Assembly: GCF_026241095.1 (NCBI RefSeq)
Contig: NZ_JAPFGB010000005.1
Location: 248,001 to 312,000, forward strand
Direction: 5' to 3'
Origin: Saccharopolyspora sp. NFXS83
GTDB taxonomy: Bacteria; Actinomycetota; Actinomycetes; Mycobacteriales; Pseudonocardiaceae
DNA: 64,000 nt
Shown here piece by piece: positions 1 to 8,581 of the stretch. The translations under genes and the position numbers were made by a program. Below the pieces are notes generated by a model. It ran no database searches. It saw only the letters and a program-made list of their open reading frames with translations, and was not told the DNA's origin. Position 1 is the stretch's first letter. Every line of letters starts with the position of its first letter.

Positions 1-1
1 C

Positions 2-1333
2 GGTGACGTCGAGGAGCACCACTTCGCCGCAGTCGGCAACGACTGGGACATCGAGGAACGGGCCCGCGCCGAGCTGGATCGGCTCGGGCTGGGCGACGTG
101 GCGCTGGACCGGCCGTTGGGCACGCTCAGCGGCGGCCAGGTCGTGTCCCTCGGGCTCGCCGCGCAACTGCTCAAACGACCCGACGTGCTGCTGCTGGACG
201 AACCCACCAACAACCTCGACCGCGACGCGCGCCACCGCCTCCACTCCGTGCTGGAGGAGTGGAACGGCTGCCTGCTGCTGGTGGGCCACGACCGGGAGCT
301 GCTCGACCGGATGGACCGCATCGCCGAGCTCGACCGGGGCGAGATGCGCTGGTACGGCGGCAACTTCACCGACTACGAAGCAGCGCTGCGCGCCGAGCAG
401 GAGGCCGCCGAGCGCAACGTCCGCAACGCCGAGCAAGAGGTCAAGCGGGAGAAGCGGGAACGCCAGCAGGCTCGGGAACGCGCCGACCGCCGCGCGAGCA
501 ACGCCGCCCGCAACGTCAAGTCCGCCGGGCTGCCGAAGATCCTCGCCGGAGCCCGCAAGCGCCGCGCGCAGGAATCCGCCGGCCGGGCCGACGGGACGCA
601 CGCGCAGCGGGTCGAGGAGGCCAAGGCCAAGCTCGACGAGGCCGGGCGGGCGCTGCGCGACGAGGAGAAGATCTCCTTGGCACTGCCCGGAACCCGCATG
701 CCCGCCGGGCGCACCGCGTTCCTCGGCGAAGGGCTGCGGGTCGGCCACGCGGGGCGGCCCGTGTTCGCCGAGCCCGGGGTGGACCTGGCGATCCGGGGGC
801 CGGAGCGCGTCGCGCTCACCGGGGCCAACGGGTCCGGGAAGTCCACGCTGCTGCGCCTGATCACCGGTGAGCTCGTCCCGGAGCACGGGGAGATCACCCG
901 AGCCGAGGGGCGCATCGCCTACCTCTCGCAGCGGCTGGACCTGCTCGACACCGGCCGCACCGTCGCCGAGAACCTGCGCGCCTTCGCGCCGGAACTGCCC
1001 CAGTCGCAGTTCATGCACGTGCTGGCCCGGTTCCTGTTCAAGGGCGATCGCATCCACCTGCCCGTCGAGGTGCTCTCCGGTGGTGAACGGCTGCGCGCGA
1101 CGCTGGCCTGCGTGCTGTGCGCGGAACCCGCACCGCAGCTGCTGCTGCTCGACGAGCCGACCAACAACCTCGACCTGGTGAGCGTCGGCCAGCTGGAGGG
1201 CGCGCTGCACGCCTACGAAGGCGCCCTCGTCGTGGTCAGCCACGACGACCGGTTCCTCACCGAGATCGGCGTGACCCGGCGGCTGCACCTGTCCGGCGGG
1301 ACGCTGCGCGAAGCGGGCGGCGCGCCGCGTTGA
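2..1333 (+). CDS. ABC-F family ATPase, 5'-truncated by window edge
   Basis: Soluble tandem-ATPase protein of the ABC-F class, whose members act on the ribosome (translation factors or antibiotic-resistance proteins) rather than in transport. The reading frame is open from base 2, so the N-terminus and first Walker A lie outside the window. Visible: first signature LSGGQ and Walker B LLLDEPTNNLD; a basic, highly charged linker (about residues 120-190 of the visible part) rich in Arg/Lys/Glu; second Walker A GANGSGKST; signature LSGGERL; Walker B LLLLDEPTNNLDL. There are no membrane segments, as expected for ABC-F. It ends with TGA at 1331-1333. The linker might confer ribosome-protection resistance, but the subfamily cannot be told from this fragment. 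Confidence 0.9.
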   Translation, partial: GDVEEHHFAAVGNDWDIEERARAELDRLGLGDVALDRPLGTLSGGQVVSLGLAAQLLKRPDVLLLDEPTNNLDRDARHRLHSVLEEWNGCLLLVGHDRELLDRMDRIAELDRGEMRWYGGNFTDYEAALRAEQEAAERNVRNAEQEVKREKRERQQARERADRRASNAARNVKSAGLPKILAGARKRRAQESAGRADGTHAQRVEEAKAKLDEAGRALRDEEKISLALPGTRMPAGRTAFLGEGLRVGHAGRPVFAEPGVDLAIRGPERVALTGANGSGKSTLLRLITGELVPEHGEITRAEGRIAYLSQRLDLLDTGRTVAENLRAFAPELPQSQFMHVLARFLFKGDRIHLPVEVLSGGERLRATLACVLCAEPAPQLLLLDEPTNNLDLVSVGQLEGALHAYEGALVVVSHDDRFLTEIGVTRRLHLSGGTLREAGGAPR

Positions 1334-1823
1334 CCGGTTCGCGCTCCCCGGCACCGGCGAGGAATCGACTGAGACGATCGCGACCGGACTGAACAATCAG
1401 CGCGGCGTCCGTTCAACCGGAATTTCCGAGCGGCATGCGGAACAACAGCATCGGCAATGGGAAACCGGAGATATACCAGGCGAACACCCGAGCGCACGAG
1501 CGTGACACCCGAAGGGACGTATGCGATTACCGCCCACTTCCAGTAACTTGGAAGAACTGGGAAGGTGATCGACCCGATTGGCCGGCGGCATCGGTTCCGA
1601 TCAGACGTGGTGTGCTCCGACCCGATGCCGCGCGGCCCGCGGCTGCCAGGCGCCGGGCCGGACGACGTCGGGAAATACGCCTGCTGACGTGGGGCGACTA
1701 CTGCGACGCGCGCGAATCGACCTCTATTCGCTTCCGCACGCATCGGGCAGCCGGACATCTGCCATTGCACCGAACACTTGCACCGCGCGCGCTCGATGAG
1801 CAAAACGATTCGGAGGAGGAACA
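1334..1823. other. gene-free gap upstream of the LuxR-type regulator
   Basis: About 490 bp, less GC-rich than the flanking genes. Open frames cross it on both strands but have no ribosome-binding site and no recognisable protein motif. It presumably holds the promoter region of the regulator that follows; I cannot name a specific site. Confidence 0.4.
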
Positions 1824-2525
1824 GTGGGGGGAAGCATTTCCGGTGACGGGCCCACACGGAATGCGGTCATCCTCATCGCGCACGGCATTCCCGCTTACCG
1901 CTACGGACTCGCGCTGGGACTGGAGAAATCGGAATTCGCGGTGCAGGAGTCGGCTCCGGCGGATGCGTCGAACACCGGCGAGTGGGACGCGTGCCTCGTC
2001 GAGGTGTCGCGGTCCGACGCCTCGACGCTCGCCACGCTGCGCGCCACCCGGCGGGCACGAGTGCTGGTCGCCCTGCTCGACGAGCCGGACCCCGAGGACT
2101 ACCGCGCGGCGCTGCGCCTCGGAGCCGACGGACTGGTCGCCCAGGACGCGGCGCTCGACGAGATCATCACCGTGCTGCGGCTCGCGCTGCGCGGTTCGGT
2201 CCTGCTGCCGCTCGACGTCGCCCGGTCGCTGTCGGCCGGAACCACCCGCCCGCCGACCGCGCTGAACCTCACCGGTGTGGACCGGGAACTGCTCACCCGG
2301 CTGGCGATGGGCAGCCCCGTCGCCGACATCGCCAAGTCCGCCGGCTACTCGGAACGGCAGATGTACCGGCTGGTCCGGGAGATCTACCACCGGCTGGGCT
2401 CCCGCAATCGAAGCGAGGCCATCGCCACCGCCACGCGGTGGGGGCTCATCTCCGGGGACGAGGGCGCGACCGCGGCGGGCGCGGACGCAGCCGGACGACC
2501 ACCGCCGCGCGCCCGCTGCCGCTGA
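1824..2525 (+). CDS. LuxR/NarL-type regulator with degenerate receiver domain
   Basis: Two-domain transcription factor of 233 residues. The C-terminal part (about 145-210) is a LuxR-type helix-turn-helix: LTRLAMGSPVADIAKSAGYS followed by QMYRLVREIYHRLGSRNRSEA. The N-terminal 130 residues resemble a response-regulator receiver, but the acidic pocket is missing: the usual Asp-Asp near the N-terminus is AHG, and the phospho-acceptor Asp in the DvvLlD strand is Glu (DACLVEV). It is therefore unlikely to be switched by ordinary phosphorylation. Start GTG 1824 is fixed by GGAGGAGGA at 1812-1820. No histidine kinase is adjacent, which fits an orphan or atypical response regulator. Confidence 0.8.
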   Translation: MGGSISGDGPTRNAVILIAHGIPAYRYGLALGLEKSEFAVQESAPADASNTGEWDACLVEVSRSDASTLATLRATRRARVLVALLDEPDPEDYRAALRLGADGLVAQDAALDEIITVLRLALRGSVLLPLDVARSLSAGTTRPPTALNLTGVDRELLTRLAMGSPVADIAKSAGYSERQMYRLVREIYHRLGSRNRSEAIATATRWGLISGDEGATAAGADAAGRPPPRARCR

Positions 2526-2743
2526 CGCACCGGCGGATCCGTCGGCTTCCCCGGAAGTTCCTCGATCAACGCTCGAAGGAGTCACGTGCTACAAGTTTTC
2601 CGGCCGGCCAGGCATGGCGATGACGCGGAGGAGGATTCCCCTGTTGCTGTCGGTCGATCCGCGCGCCGTCGAGTGAGTTCGGGTGCGACGGATCCCGCGG
2701 GGCGAAGGGGAATCCGGGCACGGCGGGGCCGAAGCTCCGCCGC

Positions 2744-3388
2744 TCACCCGGTTTCCGGCCGCCGCCGAACGCCGAGCCGGTCGGCCAGGTAGCCGGTGAG
2801 CAGGCTGGTGATCTCGTCGATGACGGTGTCGCGGTCGATGTGCGGGCGGTCCAGGACGTAGCTGATCGTCAGGTACTCCACGGTGCGCACCAGCACCCAC
2901 GCGACCGCGTCCACCCGGCCGCCGCGCCCGCCGTCGTGGAGCAGCAGCGTGGTCGTCACCAGCTCGTCGATGCGGTGCTTGAAGTCGACCCGTCGGGTGT
3001 CGGCGGCGGGCGGCAGCTGCTCGTAGAGCACCCGCACCAGGCCCGCGTTCTCCTCGAACGCGTCGAGCAGGGTGATCACGTTGCCGCGCACCGCGCCGGT
3101 CAGCGATCCGCCCGCGAGGTTGCCGACGAACGCGCTCGAAATGCGAGCGTGCATCCGATCGGTGGAGCGGTCGATGACCTGGGCCAGCAGGACGTGCTTG
3201 TCCGGGAAGTACTGGTAGAGCGAGCCGGGACTGATGTCCGCGGCGACGGCGATGCGGCTGGTGCTCGCCCGGTCGTAGCCGTGTTCCAGCAGGACCGCGT
3301 GGCCCGCGTCGAGGATCCGTTCGACCATCGCGCGGGACCGCTCCTGCCTGGGTTCGCGGCGCACCGGCCGCCGAGCACGCGACGTCAC
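2744..3388 (-). CDS. TetR-family transcriptional regulator
   Basis: DNA-binding repressor of 214 residues. The N-terminal helix-turn-helix is clear (AVLLEHGYDRASTSRIAVAA then ISPGSLYQYFPDKHVLLAQV); the C-terminal ligand domain is generic. The frame stays open upstream as far as 3736, but that extension runs through a dispersed repeat. Start GTG 3388 is chosen because GAGGTGGGA lies 6 nt before it and translation begins a typical short basic leader (VTSRARRPVRREPRQERSR). It is divergent from the MpaB-like gene at 3717 and probably controls it; no operator could be assigned. Confidence 0.85.
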   Translation of the reverse strand: MTSRARRPVRREPRQERSRAMVERILDAGHAVLLEHGYDRASTSRIAVAADISPGSLYQYFPDKHVLLAQVIDRSTDRMHARISSAFVGNLAGGSLTGAVRGNVITLLDAFEENAGLVRVLYEQLPPAADTRRVDFKHRIDELVTTTLLLHDGGRGGRVDAVAWVLVRTVEYLTISYVLDRPHIDRDTVIDEITSLLTGYLADRLGVRRRPETG

Positions 3389-3511
3389 GACCACTCCCAC
3401 CTCGGGTACCGCGAGGCGTCCGCCTTCGATGTCGTTCTGCGCGGCGGGGCAGGTGGCGGAACCTCGAATCCTGCCTTCGAACTCACGAGCCGCGTCTCCC
3501 GTCCGTGTCTC

Positions 3512-3660
3512 GTCAGCGGCGAAGCCGCTGAACAGCGACCGCGCACGCAGATCGACCACCCGCGGGTTCTCAGCGGCGTCCTCGCGAGGACGGCTTCTTC
3601 CCGCGTGGCGGAGCCACCGGGGAAGGAGATCCCGCAGCGAGGAAGCCGCTGGGGTTCCGC
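3512..3660 (+). repeat. dispersed palindromic repeat, copy 1
   Basis: Copy 1 of an eight-copy intergenic family, in plus orientation, filling much of the 328-bp divergent gap between the TetR gene and the MpaB-like gene. Leading hairpin CAGCGGCGAAGCCGCTG at 3513-3529. Main stem: CTCAGCGGCGTCCTCGC (3569-3585) against GCGAGGAAGCCGCTGGG (3637-3653), with one T-G wobble and one mismatch. Apical hairpin GTGGCGGAGCCAC lies between the arms. It separates both genes from their promoters or lies within them. No open frame of its own is credible. Confidence 0.85.
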
Positions 3661-3716
3661 CACCCGACCACCCAAGCGAACCCTCCCGAGGCTCCTCAAA
3701 AGCGAATTGAACGCGA

Positions 3717-4979
3717 ATGAATCTTCGTGTCAGCATCGTTCACATGACCTCTGTGGCGCAACGCACTTCCGAAGCGGCGTATCCCACTCGATTTCTCGGG
3801 GCACCGGAACGCTCCGAGCGCATCGGGCGCGTCCTGCGCCTCGCGGCCGGGGTGAGGGAGCTCGACGACGAGCTGGTGGACCGGATCGGGCGGAAGATGT
3901 TCGCCCGCGACGAGGTCGGCGCGCGGCTCGTGCGCGCGATGGGCCGGGACCGGCCGGACGCGGAGCGGGTGACGATGGCCCGCTTCGGACGGGCGCTGGA
4001 GCACGGGATCGACTCGGTGCCGGACGCGCCGGAGCCGCTGCGCGAGTTCTTCGCGGTGGTGGACCGGGTTCCGGACTGGGTCGATTTCGACCAGGTGGAG
4101 CGGGGAGCGCGCGCGATCCGCCGGATGGGCCGCAACGTGGACGACGTGCTGCTGCAGCTGTCGCTGATCGGCGGCTACCGGTTCGGCGGCCCGGCGGACC
4201 TGCTGGTGGCGACCGGTGGCCTCACCGGCTCCACCGCGATGCGTAGGCTCGGCGAGACGAAGAAGTGGGCGCTGGCCATCAGCGAACCGGGCGGAATGCG
4301 CCGCGACGGCCAGGGTTTCAAGCTCACCGTGCACGTCCGCGCCATGCACGCGCTGGTCAACCACCGCTTCGAGACCAACGGCCGGTGGGACTCGCAGCGG
4401 TGGGGCCTGCCGATCAACCAGGCCGATCAGGCCTCGACGCTCGGCCTGTTCAACAGCACCTTGCTGCTCGGGGTGCGGGCGCTCGGCTGGATCGTGACGC
4501 CCGCGGAGTCGCGCGCGGTGATGCACGCGTGGAAGTACGTGGGCTGGTTGATGGGCGTCGACGAGGACTGCCTGTTCGACACCGAGCGCGAGCAGAACCG
4601 CTTCAACTACCACATCCTGCGCGTGCAGGACGACGTCACGCCGGCGGGCGCGGCGTTGTCGGGAGCGCTGGTCGAGGGCAAGCGCAACCTGGACCACGGC
4701 CGGTTCGACGCGGTCGCCGGGCCGTACGCGCGGCTGCGGCTGCTGAGCATGCTGAGGTACTTCCTCGGCAAGTGGGACCTGCGCGACCTGGAGCTGCCGG
4801 TCACGCCGATCTGGGCGATCCCGCCGATCGTCGCGAAGAACCTGGTGCGGTCCGGGCTGATTGCCCGCAGCCGCCGCGGGCGCCGCTACTTGGAACGCGC
4901 CGGTGACCGCTTCGCCGAGCGCGACCTGCGGCGCACCTTCGGCCGGGACGCCCCGGAAATCGGCGCCCTGCCGAGTTGA
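3717..4979 (+). CDS. oxygenase MpaB family / DUF2236 protein
   Basis: About 420 residues of the DUF2236 superfamily. Characterised relatives are the haem latex-clearing protein Lcp and fungal MpaB, both oxidative C=C or prenyl-chain cleaving enzymes. Visible family-type features: the helix GGYRFGGPADLLVATGGL, the following RRLGETKKW, and HVRAMHALVNHRF, which hold candidate Arg/Lys/His haem-pocket residues. No signal peptide is obvious. Two starts are possible, ATG 3717 and ATG 3744; neither has a good ribosome-binding site. The divergent TetR gene is a likely regulator. Family assignment is from memory of motif layout; substrate unknown. Confidence 0.7.
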   Translation: MNLRVSIVHMTSVAQRTSEAAYPTRFLGAPERSERIGRVLRLAAGVRELDDELVDRIGRKMFARDEVGARLVRAMGRDRPDAERVTMARFGRALEHGIDSVPDAPEPLREFFAVVDRVPDWVDFDQVERGARAIRRMGRNVDDVLLQLSLIGGYRFGGPADLLVATGGLTGSTAMRRLGETKKWALAISEPGGMRRDGQGFKLTVHVRAMHALVNHRFETNGRWDSQRWGLPINQADQASTLGLFNSTLLLGVRALGWIVTPAESRAVMHAWKYVGWLMGVDEDCLFDTEREQNRFNYHILRVQDDVTPAGAALSGALVEGKRNLDHGRFDAVAGPYARLRLLSMLRYFLGKWDLRDLELPVTPIWAIPPIVAKNLVRSGLIARSRRGRRYLERAGDRFAERDLRRTFGRDAPEIGALPS

Positions 4980-5012
4980 GCGCTCGTCCGTGAACTCGTT
5001 CTGAGCGGCGGC

Positions 5013-5118
5013 GCGGGTAGCGGAACCTCAGCGGCCCCCTCGCTGCGGGAGCTCATGCCCGCCGTGCACGGCGACATCGCCGTCCGCGCGAGAAGGCCGC
5101 TGAGAACCCGCCGCTGAC
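5013..5118 (-). repeat. dispersed palindromic repeat, copy 2
   Basis: Copy 2, in minus orientation, between the convergent MpaB-like and MFS genes. Main stem on the plus strand: CTCAGCGGCCCCCTCGC (5027-5043) against GCGAGAAGGCCGCTGAG (5088-5104). Read in the element's own (minus) orientation the two non-Watson-Crick positions are T-G wobbles. The apical hairpin is different in sequence here (CGCCGTGCACGGCG) but still pairs. The position after two gene ends would allow a terminator role. Confidence 0.8.
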
Positions 5119-5176
5119 AAGGCAACGAACCCCGAGCACCCGCCCGAACGGGAGATCAACGGCAGGCTTGGAGCGC

Positions 5177-6505
5177 TCACCTCGCCGCGGGCTCGTTCGC
5201 GTCCGCCGCGCGCCGGGCACCGCTCCTGCTCCGGAGGACCAGCACCGATCCCGCCGCCAGCAGGGAGGCGAAGGCCAGGGCGTAGAGGCCGTAGGTGACC
5301 GTTCCGGTCTGCTCCTTGAGGACGCCGAAGCCGAACGGGGCGACGAAACCGCCCAGGTTGCCCAGCGAGTTGATCACGGCGATGGCGGGGGCGACGATGC
5401 GCGGGCTCAGGGTCTGCTGCGGGATGGACCAGAACAGCGGGCTGGCGCTCTTGAACCCCATCGCGGCCAAGCACAGGAACACCAGCGCGGGCCACGGCGA
5501 CACGACCGCCGCCAGCCAGGTCCCGACCGCCGCGGTGAGCAGCGCGATCACCAGCAGCGGGCGCCGATCGCCCATCCGGTCCCCGGCCCGGCCCGCCAGG
5601 TACATCGCGACGATCGCGCAGATCCACGGCAGCGAGGACAGCAGCCCGACCGTGACGTCGTTGGTCCCGTCGATGCGCCGCACGATCGACGGCAGCCAGA
5701 ACGTGTTGGCGTAGATGGACAACTGGATGGCGAAGTAGATCCAGCAGAACAGCAGCAGCTTCGGCTGCACCAGCAGCCGCCAGCGCGAGCCGCCGCGATC
5801 ACCGGAGGACTTCACCACGTCCTCGGCTGCGATCCGGCTCGTCAGCGCGTCCTTCTCGCCGTCGGTGAGCCAGCGCGCGTCGCGGACCTGGGCGTCCAGG
5901 AAGAAGAACGCGATGATGCCGACGACGACCGACAGCGCGCCTTCCAGCCCGAACATCCACTGCCAGCCGTGCGCGCCCAGCAGCCCGTCCATCGACAGCA
6001 GCGGACCCGACAGCGGACCCGAGATGGCCGCGGCGATCGACGAACCCGCGACGAACAGCGCGGTCGCCCGGCCCCGGTGCGAGTCCGGCAACCAGCGGGT
6101 GAAGTAGAACAGCACGGCGGGGAAGAAGCCGGCTTCGGCCGCGCCGAGCAGGAAGCGCAGCACGTAGAACATCTCCGGGCTGGAGACCAGTGCCATCGCC
6201 GCCGAGACCAGTCCCCAGCTGACCATGATCCGGGTGAGCCAGATCTTCGCGCCGAAGCGCTCCATCAGCACGTTGCTGGGCAGTTCGAACAGCGCGTAGG
6301 CGATGAAGAACAGCCCGGCGCCGAACCCGTAGGCGGCGGCTCCGATGCCGACGTCGGCTTCCAGGTGGCTCTCCGCGTAACCGATGTTGGAGCGGTTGAG
6401 CTGGTTGCAGATCAGCATGATCACGAACAGCGGGACGATCCGCCGGAAGATCTTGCCGATGGCGCTGCTCAGCGCGGAGTCGTGCTGATCTGGCGTGAAC
6501 GACAT
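5177..6505 (-). CDS. MFS transporter, anion:cation symporter (ACS) type
   Basis: Twelve-helix membrane transporter of 442 residues. The start of helix 1 (IVPLFVIMLICNQLNRSNIGYAE) matches the ACS family N-terminal pattern (LDRxNxGYA), whose members import organic acids such as phthalate, tartrate or hexuronates with protons. Other supports: LPSNVLMERFGAK and RFLLGAAEAGFFPAVLFYFTRW, family-typical loops. ATG 6505 is preceded by GAAGGAGTGACCG. The substrate cannot be deduced. It stands alone between a repeat and the beta-lactamase locus. Confidence 0.85.
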   Translation of the reverse strand: MSFTPDQHDSALSSAIGKIFRRIVPLFVIMLICNQLNRSNIGYAESHLEADVGIGAAAYGFGAGLFFIAYALFELPSNVLMERFGAKIWLTRIMVSWGLVSAAMALVSSPEMFYVLRFLLGAAEAGFFPAVLFYFTRWLPDSHRGRATALFVAGSSIAAAISGPLSGPLLSMDGLLGAHGWQWMFGLEGALSVVVGIIAFFFLDAQVRDARWLTDGEKDALTSRIAAEDVVKSSGDRGGSRWRLLVQPKLLLFCWIYFAIQLSIYANTFWLPSIVRRIDGTNDVTVGLLSSLPWICAIVAMYLAGRAGDRMGDRRPLLVIALLTAAVGTWLAAVVSPWPALVFLCLAAMGFKSASPLFWSIPQQTLSPRIVAPAIAVINSLGNLGGFVAPFGFGVLKEQTGTVTYGLYALAFASLLAAGSVLVLRSRSGARRAADANEPAAR

Positions 6506-6665
6506 CGGTCACTCCTTCGGTCGCGGCCCGGCACCGCCGGCACCGGACGAGCCTCACCGTAGGAGCGACGATCACCGCGCGTCCAAACCCAAATCGGCAA
6601 CGTGCGATACCCGAATTGACTTGATCGGAGTTCGCCACGGCACGACCGCGCGGAACCGCCGTGCC

Positions 6666-7568
6666 TCAGCCGGTCCGCAACCGGTCGTGAAGCACGCGGG
6701 CGACGCGCGCCATGAGCGCCTCGGCTTCCGGCTGCGTCGCCGCGGGCACCCGCGATTCGGTCAGCGCCGCGACGGCGAACACCCCGCCGCCCGCGTGCTC
6801 GACGACGCCGACCTCGTGGCGCAGGTTCAGCACCGTCCCCGTCTTCGACGACCACGTCGAGGCGTCGGAGCTGAAGTCCGGCGCGAGCCGGTGCCGGATC
6901 AGGTTGGCGCCCATGAGCTCCCGCACCCGCTCGGCGACACCGCCGTCGATCGCCGACGGCGTCCAGAGCGCCTGCAGGAGGTTCACGAAGTCGCGCGCCG
7001 AACCGGAGTTCGCGCGGGTCACGTCGAGCTGCGCGATCGGGTGCCCGCGCCCGGCGGTGGCGGCGCCGATCGCCAGCGAGTGCGCCAGGTGCACGTCCGC
7101 GGTGTCGAACCGCTCCGCGGGCGTCTCGCTGAGGTCGCCGACGCGATGCCGCGCGGTGATGCCGCGCAGCCCCCACTCCCGCAGCATCCGGGTGACCTCC
7201 GCGGGCGGGGTGATCCCGAACAGCGAGTCGGCCGCGACGTTGTCCGACAGCGCCATCGCCAGGTACATCAGGTCGTCGACCGCCACCCGCGCCGGATGCC
7301 GGAACCGGCTCAGCCCGGTCGGCCCGGGGGTGGTGACCTGACCGGGCAGCACCAGCAGCTCGGTGGCGCCGTCGAGCTCGCCGCGGCGGATCCGCTCCGC
7401 GGTGGCAGCGGCCAGCGGGATCTTGATCAGCGAGGCGACGGGGTGGGTGATGTCCGGGTCGATGCCGATCTCCCGCCCGGAACGCAGGTCGCGCACCAGG
7501 AACGAGCCGCGCAGGCCGGCGTCGTCGAGTTCGGCGACGAGCTCGCTGATCAGTGCTTCGGCGTTCAC
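6666..7568 (-). CDS. cytoplasmic class A beta-lactamase-like protein (BlaB-type regulator candidate)
   Basis: Serine beta-lactamase/PBP-fold protein of 300 residues with all three active-site motifs: SLIK (46-49), SDN (108-110) and KTG (242-244). Unlike a secreted beta-lactamase it has no signal peptide. It lies 34 bp downstream of a LysR gene that is divergent from a true secreted beta-lactamase. This arrangement recalls the blaA-blaB regulatory pair described next to the Streptomyces cacaoi beta-lactamase, where BlaB is a non-secreted protein with beta-lactamase-like motifs. A regulatory or sensing role is inferred from context; a cytosolic hydrolase is the alternative. Confidence 0.75.
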   Translation of the reverse strand: MNAEALISELVAELDDAGLRGSFLVRDLRSGREIGIDPDITHPVASLIKIPLAAATAERIRRGELDGATELLVLPGQVTTPGPTGLSRFRHPARVAVDDLMYLAMALSDNVAADSLFGITPPAEVTRMLREWGLRGITARHRVGDLSETPAERFDTADVHLAHSLAIGAATAGRGHPIAQLDVTRANSGSARDFVNLLQALWTPSAIDGGVAERVRELMGANLIRHRLAPDFSSDASTWSSKTGTVLNLRHEVGVVEHAGGGVFAVAALTESRVPAATQPEAEALMARVARVLHDRLRTG

Positions 7569-7602
7569 CTGGTTCTCCAGCTGGAAGGGACGGTGCGGGC
7601 GT

Positions 7603-8475
7603 TCACGCGTCCGCGCCGAGGCAACGCGCGATGCCCCGCCACAACGCGGTGCGCAACCGGTCGGCGTCGGGACCGGCCTCCGCGGTGACGTCGTAGCCGC
7701 GGGCCAGCGGCAGCTCGGCGATCGGATGCCAGTGCAGCGCGAACTCGGCCGCCTGCGCCCGCGAGCACAGCAGCAGGTCCGCCGAGCCCAGGACGTCGGC
7801 GACGCCCGCGCTCAACGACTCTGCCACGACGACCTGCGTGGGTCGCAGCCCCACCGCGTCGCGCACCCGCAGCAGCCGGTCCCGCACATGCGGCACGTCG
7901 TCCTCCGGCTGGATCCACACCCGGCGGCGCGGCGCCCGGCCCGTGCGGCCGATGCGCAGCGAGTCCAGGTGCACCGCCGCGCGGTCGAGGTCCACGGCCG
8001 AGGCGACGCCCAGCGGCACGGTCCACACCGCCTCGTCGGCGGGCACGGCGGTGAGCGCGGCGCGGACGTCGTGGGTGTGCGCGAAGTCGAGCCGTTCCGC
8101 GGGAGCGGCCGGGCGGAATTCGAGGAACAGCTCGTGGGACCGCGCCTCCGCGTCGAGCTCCGCGAGCGCCCGGGTGGGGCAGGTGGCGGGCACCGCCAGC
8201 CGCAACGGCCGCAGCCGCGCCCGCTTCGCGTCCTGCTCCAGCGCGTCGGCGAGCCGCACCAAGCGGCGTGCCCGCGGCAGCAGGTCCCGGCCGAACGGGG
8301 TCAGCCGCGCCCGTCGGGCCGAGCGGTCGAACAGCCGCTCCCCGAGGTGGCGTTCCAGCGCGGCGATGCGCCTGCTGGCGACCGGCTGCGGGATGCCCGC
8401 CGCCGCCGAACCGCCGGTGAAGCTGCCTGCTTCGCTCACGCTGACGAACGCCCGACAGCCGCCCACGAGATCCAT
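7603..8475 (-). CDS. LysR-family regulator of the beta-lactamase locus
   Basis: LysR-type regulator of 290 residues: N-terminal winged helix ([18 protein letters not shown] then [21 protein letters not shown]) and a C-terminal effector domain. ATG 8475 ([10 protein letters not shown]) fits the family N-terminus; the upstream GAGGTG is very close, so initiation may be leaderless or weak. It is divergent from the class A beta-lactamase at 8582 with a 106-bp gap, the AmpR/BlaA arrangement, and co-directional with the beta-lactamase-like gene that follows. Control of the beta-lactamase is inferred from this position and from the palindrome in the gap. Confidence 0.85.
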   Translation of the reverse strand: MDLVGGCRAFVSVSEAGSFTGGSAAAGIPQPVASRRIAALERHLGERLFDRSARRARLTPFGRDLLPRARRLVRLADALEQDAKRARLRPLRLAVPATCPTRALAELDAEARSHELFLEFRPAAPAERLDFAHTHDVRAALTAVPADEAVWTVPLGVASAVDLDRAAVHLDSLRIGRTGRAPRRRVWIQPEDDVPHVRDRLLRVRDAVGLRPTQVVVAESLSAGVADVLGSADLLLCSRAQAAEFALHWHPIAELPLARGYDVTAEAGPDADRLRTALWRGIARCLGADA

Positions 8476-8501
8476 CACCTCAGTGTATGCGCTTTCGGCA
8501 T

Positions 8502-8517
8502 GGAACCGATCGTTTCC
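8502..8517. promoter_or_regulatory. candidate LysR operator in bla divergent gap
   Basis: GGAACCGATCGTTTCC, a 16-bp near-perfect palindrome (one mismatched pair) midway between the divergent LysR and beta-lactamase genes. Position and symmetry suit a LysR regulator binding site; it also contains a T-N11-A match. No footprint is available. Confidence 0.45.
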
Positions 8518-8581
8518 GTCTTGGACAGCATCACCGGAGCTCGCAAGACTGATCGAAACCACCACTGACGAGAGGAACACC

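Noticed and set aside
3389-3736. N-terminal extension of the TetR regulator to 3736
   Set aside because: The added residues are encoded by repeat copy 1; a ribosome-binding site fixes the start at 3388.
2840-4246. 468-codon plus-strand frame over the TetR gene, repeat copy 1 and the MpaB-like gene
   Set aside because: Translation is low-complexity and it crosses a dispersed repeat; the opposing TetR and overlapping MpaB frames have recognisable domains and start signals.
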